Source: Leptolyngbya subtilissima AS-A7
GTDB taxonomy: Bacteria > Cyanobacteriota > Cyanobacteriia > Phormidesmidales > Phormidesmidaceae
Reading direction: 5' to 3'
Assembly (NCBI RefSeq): GCF_039962255.1
Contig: NZ_JAMPKY010000004.1
Location: 310,001 to 374,000, forward strand
DNA length: 64,000 nt
The position numbers and the translations under genes were made by a program. Position 1 is the first letter of the stretch; the number at the start of each line of letters is the position of its first letter. A model generated the notes under the pieces. The model did not search any database. It had not been told where the DNA came from and saw only the letters and a program-made list of their open reading frames with translations. Shown one piece after another: positions 26,459-35,152 of this stretch.

Positions 26459-27310
26459 CTAATTTCGGCGGCGCAGTAGCGCCAGCCCCGCCGCTACAAT
26501 ACCGATCGCAAAGGCCGTTCCTGGTTCGGGGACGGCCTTTGATGTTGTCTGGCGCTGCACTTCCATCACAAACTTAAACACCACCGATTCGCCGGGGGCC
26601 AGAGAGCGGTCAAACTGAACGGCGGCAGTGATATCAGCATCGACTAGGGGGCCGGGGGTATTTTGCAACCCCGTAGCTGGGACATTGTAGAGCTGAGCCA
26701 ATAGCGGACCGTAGGGACTAATCTGCACTGCCGTTGGGGCCTGGTCGACGCTGAGAGTGGCCCGGGCACCGTTGGCGTCGGTTTGGGTAAGGGTATTGTT
26801 TGTAAAAAAAGCGGTGTTGTTGGTGAGCGCGCCGTCAAACTGAAGGTCGTAGTCGACGTACTTAAACAGGCTGACATCAAGCCAGTCGCTACCCGTGTTG
26901 GTTAGGGTCACGGTTTCGTGGCGAGCGGCGCGATAGCTGCCTGGGGCACCCCCTAACAGCACAGAATCGAGGGAAAAGGCCAGATTAGTCCCCAAGAAAC
27001 TCGCGCTGAGGCGATCGGGGCTGGGTTGGCTAAATGCGGTGGGCTGAAAATCTTCGAGCCGCAGCTCCTGGGGGGCAGCTAGGTTGCTGAGGTTGAGAAA
27101 GTATAGGTCTGTGAACAGCGTTTCGATGCCGTCAACGAGCCAGGATTGCTCCTCGCTAAAACGCAGCAGATCGGCGCGGTAGGTTGAGTTGCCCTGGGTG
27201 AGTTCTAGTAGTCCGGAGGGCAAGGGGTCTGCAGCCGCAGCCAAACTAGGGCTGGCCAGAGCCAGGGCTAAACCCAGACATGGAACGGTAATGGCAGACC
27301 AATGTTTCAT
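26459..27310 (-). CDS. PEP-CTERM sorted exported protein
   Basis: A 283-residue protein from ATG 27310. A Sec signal (AITVPCLGLALALASPSLAAAAD) starts it and the C-terminus is VPEPGTAFAIGIVAAGLALLRRRN, the VPEP motif, hydrophobic segment and Arg tail of PEP-CTERM sorting. The mature region is beta-rich (FSLDSVLLGGAPGSYRAARHETVTLTNTGSDWLDVSLFKYVDYD) and may be a surface or matrix protein. Frame upstream of 27310 is not signal-like. It converges with rpmB across 16 bases. Confidence 0.88.
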   Translation of the reverse strand: MKHWSAITVPCLGLALALASPSLAAAADPLPSGLLELTQGNSTYRADLLRFSEEQSWLVDGIETLFTDLYFLNLSNLAAPQELRLEDFQPTAFSQPSPDRLSASFLGTNLAFSLDSVLLGGAPGSYRAARHETVTLTNTGSDWLDVSLFKYVDYDLQFDGALTNNTAFFTNNTLTQTDANGARATLSVDQAPTAVQISPYGPLLAQLYNVPATGLQNTPGPLVDADITAAVQFDRSLAPGESVVFKFVMEVQRQTTSKAVPEPGTAFAIGIVAAGLALLRRRN

Positions 27311-27651
27311 GAACTGTGATGATAGGGCAATAGGATACAGAGAATTGACTGCGGTAGAAGAAACGAGAAAGCCGATGGGGCGATGGCCCTCTGGACCGGT
27401 CTTTAACCATTGCACCATCAGTTAATCCTCACCCAGGTTAGCCGGGCAACCCCATCGCTGGAACCGGTCCCCTAGGTGTATTTACGGAATCCTTAAGCGA
27501 ACTTTACGGACTTCGTAGAGCCGCCGCTGCTCCTAAGGAACCGAACACTCACCCGCTAGGCCATGACCGACCCCAGCGTAGGCAAAAGCGCTAGTTTCCC
27601 CATTACACTGAGTAAGGGGCTGAGGCCTCTAAATTCCGTCACCCATCACCT
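27311..27651. other. Intergenic region between PEP-CTERM and map genes
   Basis: This 341-base gap holds the promoters of two divergent genes. I see no ORF with a ribosome site, strong hairpin or riboswitch. Confidence 0.45.
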
Positions 27652-28506
27652 ATGAACTTTTTGGCGAATCTGATTCCCGGTCGAGCTGACCAGGATACCC
27701 TGCCCAAGCGCAGCCGTCGGGTGCGGGGGGTAGAGCTGAAGACCGAGGCCGAGCTAGAGATTATGCGCGGAGCCGCCCGCATTGTGGCCACGGTGCTGAA
27801 AGAAATCGAGGCCCTGGTGCAGCCGGGGATGACCACCGCCGATCTAGACGCCCATGCCGAGAAGCGGATTCGCGAGCTGGGCGCAACGCCTAGTTTTAAG
27901 GGTTACCACGGCTTTCCGGCATCGATCTGTGCTTGTGTCAATGACCAGGTGGTGCACGGCATTCCCCACAAGCGTCAGGTAATTCGTCGGGGTGACCTGC
28001 TCAAGGTTGATACGGGGGCTTACTACAATGGCTTCCACGGCGACTCCTGCATCACCATTGCGGTGGGCGAGGTATCGGCACAGGCTCAGCAGTTGATGAC
28101 GGCAGCGGAAGCAGCTCTCTATGCAGGCATTGCTCAAGTAAAGCCGGGAAATACGCTGCTAGACATCGCGGGAGCAATTGAAGACTGTATCACCAGTTCT
28201 GGCTTCACGGTGGTTGAAGATTTTACTGGCCACGGGGTGGGGCGTAACCTGCACGAGGCTCCGTCTGTGTTTAACTTTCGCACCCGTCAGCTGCCCAACA
28301 TGAAGCTGCTACCAGGGATGACGCTGGCGATCGAGCCGATTTTAAACGCTGGGTCTAAGCAGACCCGCACCTTGAAAGATCAGTGGACGGTGGTGACGGT
28401 GGATCGATCGCTGTCAGCCCAGTTTGAGCACACGGTGCTGGTGAGCGAGACCGGCTATGAGATTTTGACCGATCGCAGCTCGATCCCAGTGGCCCTAGCT
28501 TCCTAA
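27652..28506 (+). CDS. map: Methionine aminopeptidase, type I
   Basis: A 284-residue enzyme. The metal site is complete: [13 protein letters not shown] (two Asp), [12 protein letters not shown] (His), LAIEPIL (Glu) and FEHTVLVSE (Glu). The N-terminus carries about 27 extra residues ([21 protein letters not shown]) before the usual [14 protein letters not shown]. It removes the initiator methionine from new proteins in the cytosol. Cyanobacteria often carry more than one map. The last four bases overlap the TonB-like gene on the other strand. Confidence 0.93.
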   Translation: MNFLANLIPGRADQDTLPKRSRRVRGVELKTEAELEIMRGAARIVATVLKEIEALVQPGMTTADLDAHAEKRIRELGATPSFKGYHGFPASICACVNDQVVHGIPHKRQVIRRGDLLKVDTGAYYNGFHGDSCITIAVGEVSAQAQQLMTAAEAALYAGIAQVKPGNTLLDIAGAIEDCITSSGFTVVEDFTGHGVGRNLHEAPSVFNFRTRQLPNMKLLPGMTLAIEPILNAGSKQTRTLKDQWTVVTVDRSLSAQFEHTVLVSETGYEILTDRSSIPVALAS

Positions 28507-29495
28507 GGGACTGGATTGGGCTCTAGGCAAGGGCGATCGCCGTAGTCAACGCTGGTGTCGATGGTGAGCACGTAGGCTTTGATGCCTTCGGCCGGCGCAA
28601 AGCGGTGGCGCTGAATTTCTTGCAGGGCTTTGCGATCGAGGATGCCGTAGCCCGAGCTGCGCAACAAAGCAGGCTCACCTCGCCAAGACCCGTCGGGGTT
28701 CACCACAGCCCCAACGTTGATTTCGCCCGGTGAGTCCGCTAGGCACACTCGCTGGGGATATACCGTAGAAAACTCGGAACGATTGATTTCTGACAATAGA
28801 TCTGCCTGGCCGGTCTCCTGCCGCAGAGTGCTGACCCAAGTACTCTGGTTCGCGTTGAAGGCGTCATTGGTGACGGCAGCGGCATTAAAGACAAACCGGT
28901 TTTGAATAGACTCTGCCGCCCGGTCAACCTTGGCTTGGGGCAGGTTGAGGGTGGACACGTAGGCCAACAGTTGTGGGCCTAGCTCGGCGTCAAACAGGGG
29001 TTGAGTGGATGGCGGAGCGGAAGGAGTGGCGGGCGTAGGGGTGACAGCACCCGCAGTCGGTGGGTTGGCAGGTGCGGGTGGGAGTTGAGTGGGCTGAGCA
29101 CGCGTGGGTGAGGCAGTTTGGGAGCGGGGTTGCGACGGTGGGGTACCTGCTCTAGAGCGGGCTTGGGGGCGGGCCGACCGAACAACAGGATCATTCGCTC
29201 GAGCTACAGGTGCCACTGAGGCCGTTGAAGGCCGCTGCAGCGGCGTGGAGGGGGAGGCAATTGCGCCTGCGCCTGTGCCTGCGATCGCGGCTACGTTTGC
29301 CTCGCCTGCGGGGGGCACGCGGGTAATGGCCACGCTGTCTTGCTCCGGGTCCGGAGGGGGAACCGGGACATCATCGGTGCCCGTTGGCAGCAGCAGCAGC
29401 AGCCCGTGCAGGCCCAGGGATGCTAGCAGCATGGGGGCTAACAGCTTTTGCCACAGGGGCCTAGAACGCTCAGGGGGAGCAAAACGAGTCGTCAT
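28503..29495 (-). CDS. TonB-like protein with proline-rich spacer
   Basis: A 330-residue protein. A short cytosolic N-terminus is followed by one anchor ([20 protein letters not shown]), a Pro/Ala/Thr-rich spacer (about 40-160) and a C-terminal domain with [43 protein letters not shown], which follows the TonB C-terminal pattern. It would span the periplasm and couple inner-membrane energy to outer-membrane transport. No exbBD or TonB-dependent receptor is nearby. The next gene upstream has a matching N-terminus, so the two are probably paralogues. Confidence 0.78.
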   Translation of the reverse strand: MTTRFAPPERSRPLWQKLLAPMLLASLGLHGLLLLLPTGTDDVPVPPPDPEQDSVAITRVPPAGEANVAAIAGTGAGAIASPSTPLQRPSTASVAPVARANDPVVRSARPQARSRAGTPPSQPRSQTASPTRAQPTQLPPAPANPPTAGAVTPTPATPSAPPSTQPLFDAELGPQLLAYVSTLNLPQAKVDRAAESIQNRFVFNAAAVTNDAFNANQSTWVSTLRQETGQADLLSEINRSEFSTVYPQRVCLADSPGEINVGAVVNPDGSWRGEPALLRSSGYGILDRKALQEIQRHRFAPAEGIKAYVLTIDTSVDYGDRPCLEPNPVP

Positions 29496-29607
29496 ACCAA
29501 ATCTACGAGGAGAACTATGCTACTGGCCTACGCTTTAAACTACCCGTTAACCACCTACTATGCAGCCATAGAACTGGGTTGCCGTGGCCAGTTCTCTAAC
29601 TGGGTTG

Positions 29608-30471
29608 CTAGCGCGAGCGGGGGTCACTGGCCCAGATAATTACCAGTCCGGAGGCCTGTTGCCCAGGGGCTCCTACGCCAATGCCCACCAGGGAGATAAA
29701 CAGGTAGGGCTGCCCTTCCTGAAACACCTCAAACAGCGGGCGATCGCAGTAGCCGTTGGCCACACGATTCACAGCATACTGCGGTGCTGGAAAGGTGCGG
29801 GGAATATCCTGCTCTTCGATGAACTGAACGTTGCGGGTCAGGTAGCGCAGCGACACCACGCTGGGCAGAGTGCTGTAGGTATCGGCATTAATTTGCGTAA
29901 AAAAGCAGGCCTGCTCCTGGGGCGACCAGGTCGCAATGCCCTGGGGGATCAGGTAAGCGATCGCCGGAAATGAGGTTTCAGTAGAGTCAAAATCGCTGTC
30001 GCCTGACCCACGGGTGAGGCGGGTAAAAATTTCGGCCACGGCCTCATTGGGCACTACGGCTGTAGCAGCTGCTGGCTCGGCGGCGGGCTCTGGCGGAGGT
30101 GGGCTATTGCTCGAGACCGGCTCGGCGATAGCTGGAGTGGGGGCGGGAGGCGGCGCGATCGCTTGGGTCGGCGGGGAGGCGGGGGCCAGAGGCGATGGGG
30201 CAGCTGCTGACGGGGTCGGGGCTGCCTCAGGCTTGGGGGTGTTGAGAGTGCCGATGCTCAGCAGATCGACAAACTCGTCTTCGGCAATCGCATCCTCAGC
30301 CTCGGGAATCGGTTGCGGCGAGGGGGCTGGGGCCAGCAGCACCAGCCCGTGAAGCACTAGCGATAGGCCGAACAGTGGCGCTAATAGTAGCTTGGCTCGA
30401 TGCTGCCATGGCGTTGGTCGCTTCGGGGGCGATACCGGCCGAGGTGATGTTACAGATTCCCCAATGGTCAT
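29608..30471 (-). CDS. Second TonB-like anchored protein (paralogue)
   Basis: A 287-residue protein with the same plan: N-terminus then anchor (KLLLAPLFGLSLVLHGLVLLAPA), a Pro/Ala-rich spacer rich in acidic and PPPPEPA repeats (about 55-140) and a C-terminal globular part (FFTQINADTYSTLPSVVSLRYLTRN; YCDRPLFEVFQEGQPYLFISLVGIG). The C-terminal domain does not show the TonB pattern clearly, so its partner may differ. The shared KLLxPxxxxSLxLHGLxLL anchor indicates duplication with the gene at 28503. It is 112 bases upstream of it and may be co-transcribed. Confidence 0.7.
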   Translation of the reverse strand: MTIGESVTSPRPVSPPKRPTPWQHRAKLLLAPLFGLSLVLHGLVLLAPAPSPQPIPEAEDAIAEDEFVDLLSIGTLNTPKPEAAPTPSAAAPSPLAPASPPTQAIAPPPAPTPAIAEPVSSNSPPPPEPAAEPAAATAVVPNEAVAEIFTRLTRGSGDSDFDSTETSFPAIAYLIPQGIATWSPQEQACFFTQINADTYSTLPSVVSLRYLTRNVQFIEEQDIPRTFPAPQYAVNRVANGYCDRPLFEVFQEGQPYLFISLVGIGVGAPGQQASGLVIIWASDPRSR

Positions 30472-30536
30472 AGGTGCTAAGGATAGTGGCAGCGTTAAAA
30501 CACTGATACAGGGTGAGTTAGCTTCAGTGGATAGGC

Positions 30537-30581
30537 GCAGCCAGCCCTCGGGAATGAACGGTCTCCCCGAGGGTTGGCTGC
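30537..30581 (-). terminator. Strong stem-loop downstream of pstS
   Basis: A 16-bp stem with one mismatch (GCAGCCAGCCCTCGGG against CCCGAGGGTTGGCTGC) around a 13-base loop. It lies 52 bases past the pstS stop and before the TonB-like gene. No T-tract follows, so Rho-independent termination is not certain. Confidence 0.6.
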
Positions 30582-30633
30582 TCTAGTGGTCAGGCTCTGC
30601 CCGAGAGGGCGATCGCGTCAAGCTAAGCGCAAC

Positions 30634-31560
30634 CTACAAACCTGATAGCTCAGCCAGAATGTCGGCGTAGCGCTGCTCAGACAGCGGCACATAACCCACT
30701 TCAGGCACAAGCTCAGGCCCGTTTTCGAGCATGAACTCGACAAAGGCGCGCACCTCGGGGCGGCTCTCTAGGCTGCTCTTCTTGACGTAGACAAAGATGG
30801 GCCGAGATAGAGGCGCGTAGGTGCCATTCTCGACATTCTCCGGAGTGGGCTCAACGCCGTTGACGGCGACTGCTTTGAGGGTGTCCTGGTTTTCGAGGTA
30901 GTAGGCCAGACCAAAGTAGCCAATGGCGTTGGGGTCGCGGCTGACGCCAATCACGAGAATGTTGTCGTCTTCGCTGGCGGTGTAATCGGCGCGGCTAGAA
31001 CCTGCCTCACCCACGATCGTTTCAGTGAAGTAGTCGAAGGTGCCCGAATCGGTACCAGGGCCAAACAGCTCGATGGGCTCGTTGGGCCAGCTGGGGTCGA
31101 TCTGATTCCAGCGGGTAACGGTGTCCTGGGATTCAGGGCTCCACAGCGTTTGCAGCTGCTCTACGGTCATTTCGTCGGCCCAATCGTTTTCGGGGTTAAT
31201 GACCACCGTCAGCGCGTCGGTGGCGACGGGCACTTCAATGTATTCAATGCCAGCGGCGGCGCAGGCTTCGACTTCGGAGGCTTTGATGGGGCGCGAAGCA
31301 CCGGTGATGTCGAGTTCGCCAGCGCAAAATTTGCTAAAACCGCCGCCAGTCCCCGACACGCCCACGGTTACCTGAGTGCCACGATTTGCGGCCATAAATT
31401 CTTCGGCCATGGCCTCAGATATGGGGTAGACAGTGCTAGACCCATCAATCTGAATAATGGAATTTTGAGAAACCGCGCTGGGGACGCCAATGCCTAGCGC
31501 TACTGCGGTGGTTACCGCTCCAGCTAGAATATAGCGATTAAATTTCTGTCTGCTCGTCAT
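30634..31560 (-). CDS. pstS: Periplasmic phosphate-binding protein PstS
   Basis: A 308-residue exported protein. A signal peptide (YILAGAVTTAVALGIGVPSAVSQ) is followed by the phosphate-binding loops: IDGSSTVYPISEAMAEEF, GVSGTGGGFSKFCAGELDITGASRPIK and ELFGPGTDSGTFDYFTE. It delivers phosphate to PstCAB. The pstC, pstA and pstB genes are not adjacent, so this is a stand-alone copy, as many cyanobacteria have. ATG 31560 has GGAGAG before it. A candidate Pho box is about 107 bases upstream. Confidence 0.93.
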   Translation of the reverse strand: MTSRQKFNRYILAGAVTTAVALGIGVPSAVSQNSIIQIDGSSTVYPISEAMAEEFMAANRGTQVTVGVSGTGGGFSKFCAGELDITGASRPIKASEVEACAAAGIEYIEVPVATDALTVVINPENDWADEMTVEQLQTLWSPESQDTVTRWNQIDPSWPNEPIELFGPGTDSGTFDYFTETIVGEAGSSRADYTASEDDNILVIGVSRDPNAIGYFGLAYYLENQDTLKAVAVNGVEPTPENVENGTYAPLSRPIFVYVKKSSLESRPEVRAFVEFMLENGPELVPEVGYVPLSEQRYADILAELSGL

Positions 31561-31666
31561 ACAACACTCTCCATAGCGTCCTAAACATGGTCAAATCCGC
31601 CATGGTAAACGCTACAGACTCAACCCTAAGAAAGCCTAATGGCAACAATAAGCCTAGGGAGAAAAT

Positions 31667-31696
31667 GAATTAAGAGTCCTTTAAGAAGCCAATAAA
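31667..31696 (-). promoter_or_regulatory. Candidate Pho box upstream of pstS
   Basis: Reading toward pstS there are three 8-base units at 11-base spacing: TTTATTGG, CTTAAAGG and CTTAATTC. They approximate the cyanobacterial SphR/PhoB site (three YTTAAYYW-type repeats separated by 3 bases), with several mismatches. The surrounding 31,561-31,905 gap is AT-rich and otherwise empty. Confidence 0.4.
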
Positions 31697-31905
31697 CCTA
31701 CTGTTCAAGGAATAGCTTAAATATCTTGGGCAGTAAGAAAAATTCAGCTTTTTGCAGTCTTAATTGCTCTAGGCTTAGGACATTAAAGCTCTTTGTGGAT
31801 TAATAGTTTATCCGCAATTAAGACTGAGCAAACAACACCATCAACATGTCAACAGCGTCCTTAGCTCTGAATCTTTGATCTACTTAAAAGCACGTTGAAT
31901 TATAG

Positions 31906-32298
31906 CTAAACCGTGGCAATCAACTGCTTTTTGACCCAAATGTCTTCTCTTGAGTGGATATAGACGGGATCGGCATGGAGAGCGATCGCCCGGTTATATG
32001 ACTCCACCGCGTTGCCGTAGGCACCCATTTCAGCTAGCAGCTTGCCTCGGTTAAACCAGGCCTGGTGATACTGGGGGTTGAGGGCGACGGCTTTGTCATA
32101 GGCAGCTAGGGCTTCGGCCTGGCGATTAAGGCCACAGAGGGCATTGGCACGATTGTTCCAACCGGTGCAGTAGGTGCTGTCTAGGGCTAACGCCTGATCA
32201 AAGATCGCTAGCGCCTGAGCAAACTGGCTCTGTACGCAAAGGGTGCAGCCTTGGTCATTGAGGGCGGCGCTGTGGTCATGGCTGGAAATGGGATTCAT
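31906..32298 (-). CDS. Tetratricopeptide repeat protein
   Basis: A 130-residue protein from ATG 32298 (MNPISSHDHSAALNDQGCTL). It holds three TPR units (ALAIFDQALALDSTYCTGWNNRANAL; EALAAYDKAVALNPQYHQAWFNRGKLL; AVESYNRAIALHADPV), each with the small-residue and Pro-x-hydrophobic pattern. Such repeats bind other proteins. It diverges from tsaC with 128 bases between the starts. No partner is evident. Confidence 0.85.
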   Translation of the reverse strand: MNPISSHDHSAALNDQGCTLCVQSQFAQALAIFDQALALDSTYCTGWNNRANALCGLNRQAEALAAYDKAVALNPQYHQAWFNRGKLLAEMGAYGNAVESYNRAIALHADPVYIHSREDIWVKKQLIATV

Positions 32299-32426
32299 GG
32301 GCGATCTCCTAGGCGACAGTTCCCATTGTGGAGTTGGCGAAGGTGAGGCGATCAGGGGGGGTGTCACCCGCTGGGGGTACGGGTTTACAATCCGTTGGGG
32401 AAAAGTTGATTAATTTAGTGCAGCCT

Positions 32427-33068
32427 ATGCCACAGGTAGCGTTACGAGAACTGGTTGCAGCGGTGCAAGCGGGGGAACTGATCAGCTTTCCCACCGATAC
32501 GGTGCCAGCGCTGGCGGCGTGGCCCGAGGCAGGCGATCGCATCTACACCGCCAAAGAGCGCAGCCCCGACAAGCCGCTGATTCTCATGGGGGCCAGCCTT
32601 GAGGATCTGCGGCCCTACGTTGACGGAACTGAGGATGAGTTAGCTCAGTGGAGTGCGATCGCAACTCAGTATTGGCCCGGCGCGCTAACCCTGGTGCTGC
32701 CCGCTAGCGATCGCTTGCCCCCGGCTATGAACCCTCAGCAGACAGGCACCGTGGGGCTGAGAGTTCCTAACCATCCCTTAGCGAGGCATCTGCTAGGCCA
32801 CACCGGGCCGCTGGCCACCACCAGCGCCAACCGTTCGGGGGAGCCGCCCTTGGAGACCATGACGGCGATCGAGGCCAGCTTTCCCCAGGTGTTTACTCTA
32901 GATCAGGCGACCCAGGCTGAGATCTACGCCTTCCTCCAGGTTGAGGTTCCCCCCCCAAATCAGCCCCAGGGCTCAGGGCTGCCCTCGACCGTAGTGCGCT
33001 GGCAAGAGGGTGGCTGGACAGTGCTGCGATCGGGCGCAGTAGCTTTGCCTAAGGTCGAAACTGCTTAA
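32427..33068 (+). CDS. tsaC: L-threonylcarbamoyladenylate synthase (TsaC/YrdC)
   Basis: A 213-residue protein from ATG 32427; a longer in-frame start (32328) adds 33 unrelated residues. The YrdC domain shows GELISFPTDTVPALAAWPEAGDRIYTAKERSPDKPLILM and TGPLATTSANRSGEPP, with the Lys-Arg and Ser-Thr-x-Asn motifs. It makes threonylcarbamoyl-AMP for t6A at position 37 of ANN-reading tRNAs. A hairpin overlaps the stop codon. Confidence 0.9.
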   Translation: MPQVALRELVAAVQAGELISFPTDTVPALAAWPEAGDRIYTAKERSPDKPLILMGASLEDLRPYVDGTEDELAQWSAIATQYWPGALTLVLPASDRLPPAMNPQQTGTVGLRVPNHPLARHLLGHTGPLATTSANRSGEPPLETMTAIEASFPQVFTLDQATQAEIYAFLQVEVPPPNQPQGSGLPSTVVRWQEGGWTVLRSGAVALPKVETA

Positions 33069-33082
33069 AAGCGGTTTCGACC
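33053..33082 (+). terminator. Hairpin overlapping the tsaC stop codon
   Basis: GGTCGAAACTGCTT pairs with AAGCGGTTTCGACC over 14 bases with one G-T pair and a 2-base loop. The TAA stop is in the loop region. No T-tract follows, so it may protect the 3' end instead of acting as a terminator. Confidence 0.5.
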
Positions 33083-33142
33083 TGTCGCCCAGAGTTAGGC
33101 TAGCAGAGGCGAACTCATCTATCGCAATGGACAGCTGCCGCA

Positions 33143-33862
33143 ATGGACTATCCCCAAGGTCAAGACTTTACCGATCTCGAAACGCTACAGCTGGCCTACG
33201 ATCGCCTGCAACACCAAGCACAGCAGCAGGCGGCCTTCTTGGGTACGGCCTCCCACGAGCTCAGGTCACCCATTAACCAAATCATCAGCCTGCACCAACT
33301 AATTCTCGAAGACCTGTGCGAAAGCCCCGCCGAAGAGCGCGAGTTCATTGCCCAGGCCAATCAGGCCATTCAAACCGTGCTCAAGAATCTCGATCTGCTG
33401 ATCACTCTCTCCAAATTCGATATTGGTGCTCTGCACCCCCGGCTCGCCACCACCTTGCTCCAGCCGCTGATCACCCGCGTACAGCGCATGATCGAAATGC
33501 AGTGCATCAACCGCCACTGCCGGTTAATTGTGGGGCCGGTAGAGGCCAATCTACAGGTTCAAGCTGATCCGGCATGGTTAGAGCAAGCCCTAGTCATGCT
33601 GATTGAAGCTGCCCTGGCCCAAGGAAGTCCGCAGATCAGCCTGACAGTGTCTGAAGACCCCACCACCGGTAACATTGCTTTGCATTTGGGGGCAAACCCT
33701 GGCGAGGCTCCACCGTCCGCCATGGCTGCCCTATCGCCTGAGTTTCGCTACCAGCTAGCTGCTCGTCTAGCGCTCCACCTAGGGGCCACCTTAGAGTTTT
33801 TAGGTGCCGCAGAAAATCCCAAAAGTCTTTTGTGCCTAAAGCTGTCGCGCCCTACTAACTAA
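33143..33862 (+). CDS. HisKA-containing protein with a degenerate kinase domain
   Basis: A 239-residue protein. The dimerisation/phosphoacceptor domain is typical (FLGTASHELRSPINQIISLHQLI, His in the H-box). The C-terminal half resembles a HATPase domain in outline, but the N-box Asn position reads WLEQALVMLIEAALAQ, with Glu in place of Asn, and the G1/G2 glycine motifs are missing (SMAALSPEFRYQLAARLALHLGATLEFLG). It probably cannot bind ATP itself. It may accept phosphate from, or dimerise with, another kinase. Length is short for a full kinase. Confidence 0.75.
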   Translation: MDYPQGQDFTDLETLQLAYDRLQHQAQQQAAFLGTASHELRSPINQIISLHQLILEDLCESPAEEREFIAQANQAIQTVLKNLDLLITLSKFDIGALHPRLATTLLQPLITRVQRMIEMQCINRHCRLIVGPVEANLQVQADPAWLEQALVMLIEAALAQGSPQISLTVSEDPTTGNIALHLGANPGEAPPSAMAALSPEFRYQLAARLALHLGATLEFLGAAENPKSLLCLKLSRPTN

Positions 33863-34047
33863 CGTTTAATTACCGCCATTTCATTGAACATTTGAATTAA
33901 CCGTGCCGTTTCAGGATCTTTCGATATAGTTTGGGCAAATTGCTTCCGGAACTCAGCGCTGCTTCCCTGTAGCTAACTTAAACCCCCACTCTGTATGCAT
34001 TGAAACGCAGCCTGCCGGATCCCTGAAACTAAGTCACCGAAACAATT

Positions 34048-34236
34048 ATGGAATTTGTCATCGTGCTCATTCTGGTCTTCATTGTGTGGACCAATGAAGC
34101 CCTATTGGGGAAATCATTAATCAAAGAGCCTAAGCCCAAAACCGCAGAAGATAAGTTTACCGCTGCTCTAAAAGAGTATTTGGATAGTGGTATTCCTGTC
34201 CGCATTGTCGAGAAAAAAGACGGGGGAAAAAAGTAA
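34048..34236 (+). CDS. Small membrane protein next to the HLIP gene
   Basis: A 62-residue protein: one N-terminal hydrophobic segment (MEFVIVLILVFIVWTNEALLG), then a basic, helical tail (KPKTAEDKFTAALKEYLDSG) ending KKDGGKK. It resembles small cyanobacterial thylakoid proteins. It ends 33 bases before the high-light-inducible gene and is likely in the same transcript. Confidence 0.65.
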   Translation: MEFVIVLILVFIVWTNEALLGKSLIKEPKPKTAEDKFTAALKEYLDSGIPVRIVEKKDGGKK

Positions 34237-34269
34237 GATGCTCTTACACAGACGTTACTTGCTCCAACC

Positions 34270-34455
34270 ATGACTCACGACTCAAATCCTACTGTCCCTA
34301 TTCCTGAGGCCGCTGCCGAGCCCGCGCCTGCCTTTGGTTGGAATCGTTATGCTGAGCGCATCAATGGCCGATTTGCCATGGTGGGCTTTGTGGCACTGCT
34401 GCTGCTAGAGCTGGTCACTGGCCAGACATTTTTTAGCTGGTTGGGCTGGCGCTGA
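34270..34455 (+). CDS. hli: High-light-inducible protein (HLIP/Scp)
   Basis: A 61-residue protein. After a Pro/Ala-rich N-terminus the single helix GWNRYAERINGRFAMVGFVALLLLELVTG carries the chlorophyll-binding motif ERxNGRxAMxGF of the Lhc family. These one-helix thylakoid proteins bind chlorophyll a and carotenoids, protect photosystem assembly and are induced by high light and other stress. The light regulation is inferred from the family. Confidence 0.93.
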   Translation: MTHDSNPTVPIPEAAAEPAPAFGWNRYAERINGRFAMVGFVALLLLELVTGQTFFSWLGWR

Positions 34456-34537
34456 ACCCAGGCCCAACCCAGGCATGACGTGCGGTCTAGCCCTTAGAAG
34501 TGGTAGGCTTGGAGGTGATTTTTGGGATGGTGTGACT

Positions 34538-35146
34538 GTGGTTAACCCCAATGCAGAAATTGGTCGACTGCGGGAGCTGATGCCCGCCACCGCCCGCATG
34601 AAAACTAAGCTGATGCTCAGCGATCGCCAGCTGAACGTCATTAAGGCTGAGTTTCCGCGCCCTTGGCAGTCGGCTCACACCGTCTCAATCAACCTTGATT
34701 TGTGGCATCAGCTGGCCGTGGCCGAGCGCGATTTGCTGTTTTTGCGCACCGTGAGCTGGGTGACCATGACTAACGTGCTCAAGCCCAACTGGTATCAAGC
34801 CATGGCCGGGGCTGGACTAGTTGGCAGCGTGGTAGAGCTGCTCCAGGGCGACGCGGTGGGTGTAGTGGCCGCCGCTGGGGTCACAGCCCTGGCTAGCTGG
34901 CAAATTTGGCGTGGTGTCACTGGCCCCCAAATCGAGATTGCTGCCGATGATAAGGCGGTGCAGGTAGCCTTGCGGCGTGGCTACGACCAGGCCGACGCCG
35001 CTGCGGCTCTGATTCGTGCCATTGAAGCAGTGCCCCCCTTGGAGGGTCGGCGGGTGCTCACCGTTAACGAGTTGCTGCGCTGCCAGAACCTGCGCAGGCA
35101 GACCGGGCATTCAGAATTTTCGGTGCCCAAGAGCTACCGGCGTTAG
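34538..35146 (+). CDS. DUF3318 family protein
   Basis: About 202 residues from the GTG at 34538 (VVNPNAEIGRLRELMPATARM); GTG 34532 and an earlier frame start at 34475 are alternatives and no site is decisive. The stretch ARMKTKLMLSDRQLNVIKAEFPRPWQSAHTVSINLDLWHQLAVAERDLLFLRTVSW and the following hydrophobic helices fit DUF3318, a cyanobacterial family of unknown function. It ends 6 bases before ureD. Confidence 0.75.
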   Translation: MVNPNAEIGRLRELMPATARMKTKLMLSDRQLNVIKAEFPRPWQSAHTVSINLDLWHQLAVAERDLLFLRTVSWVTMTNVLKPNWYQAMAGAGLVGSVVELLQGDAVGVVAAAGVTALASWQIWRGVTGPQIEIAADDKAVQVALRRGYDQADAAAALIRAIEAVPPLEGRRVLTVNELLRCQNLRRQTGHSEFSVPKSYRR

Positions 35147-35152
35147 AAATCT

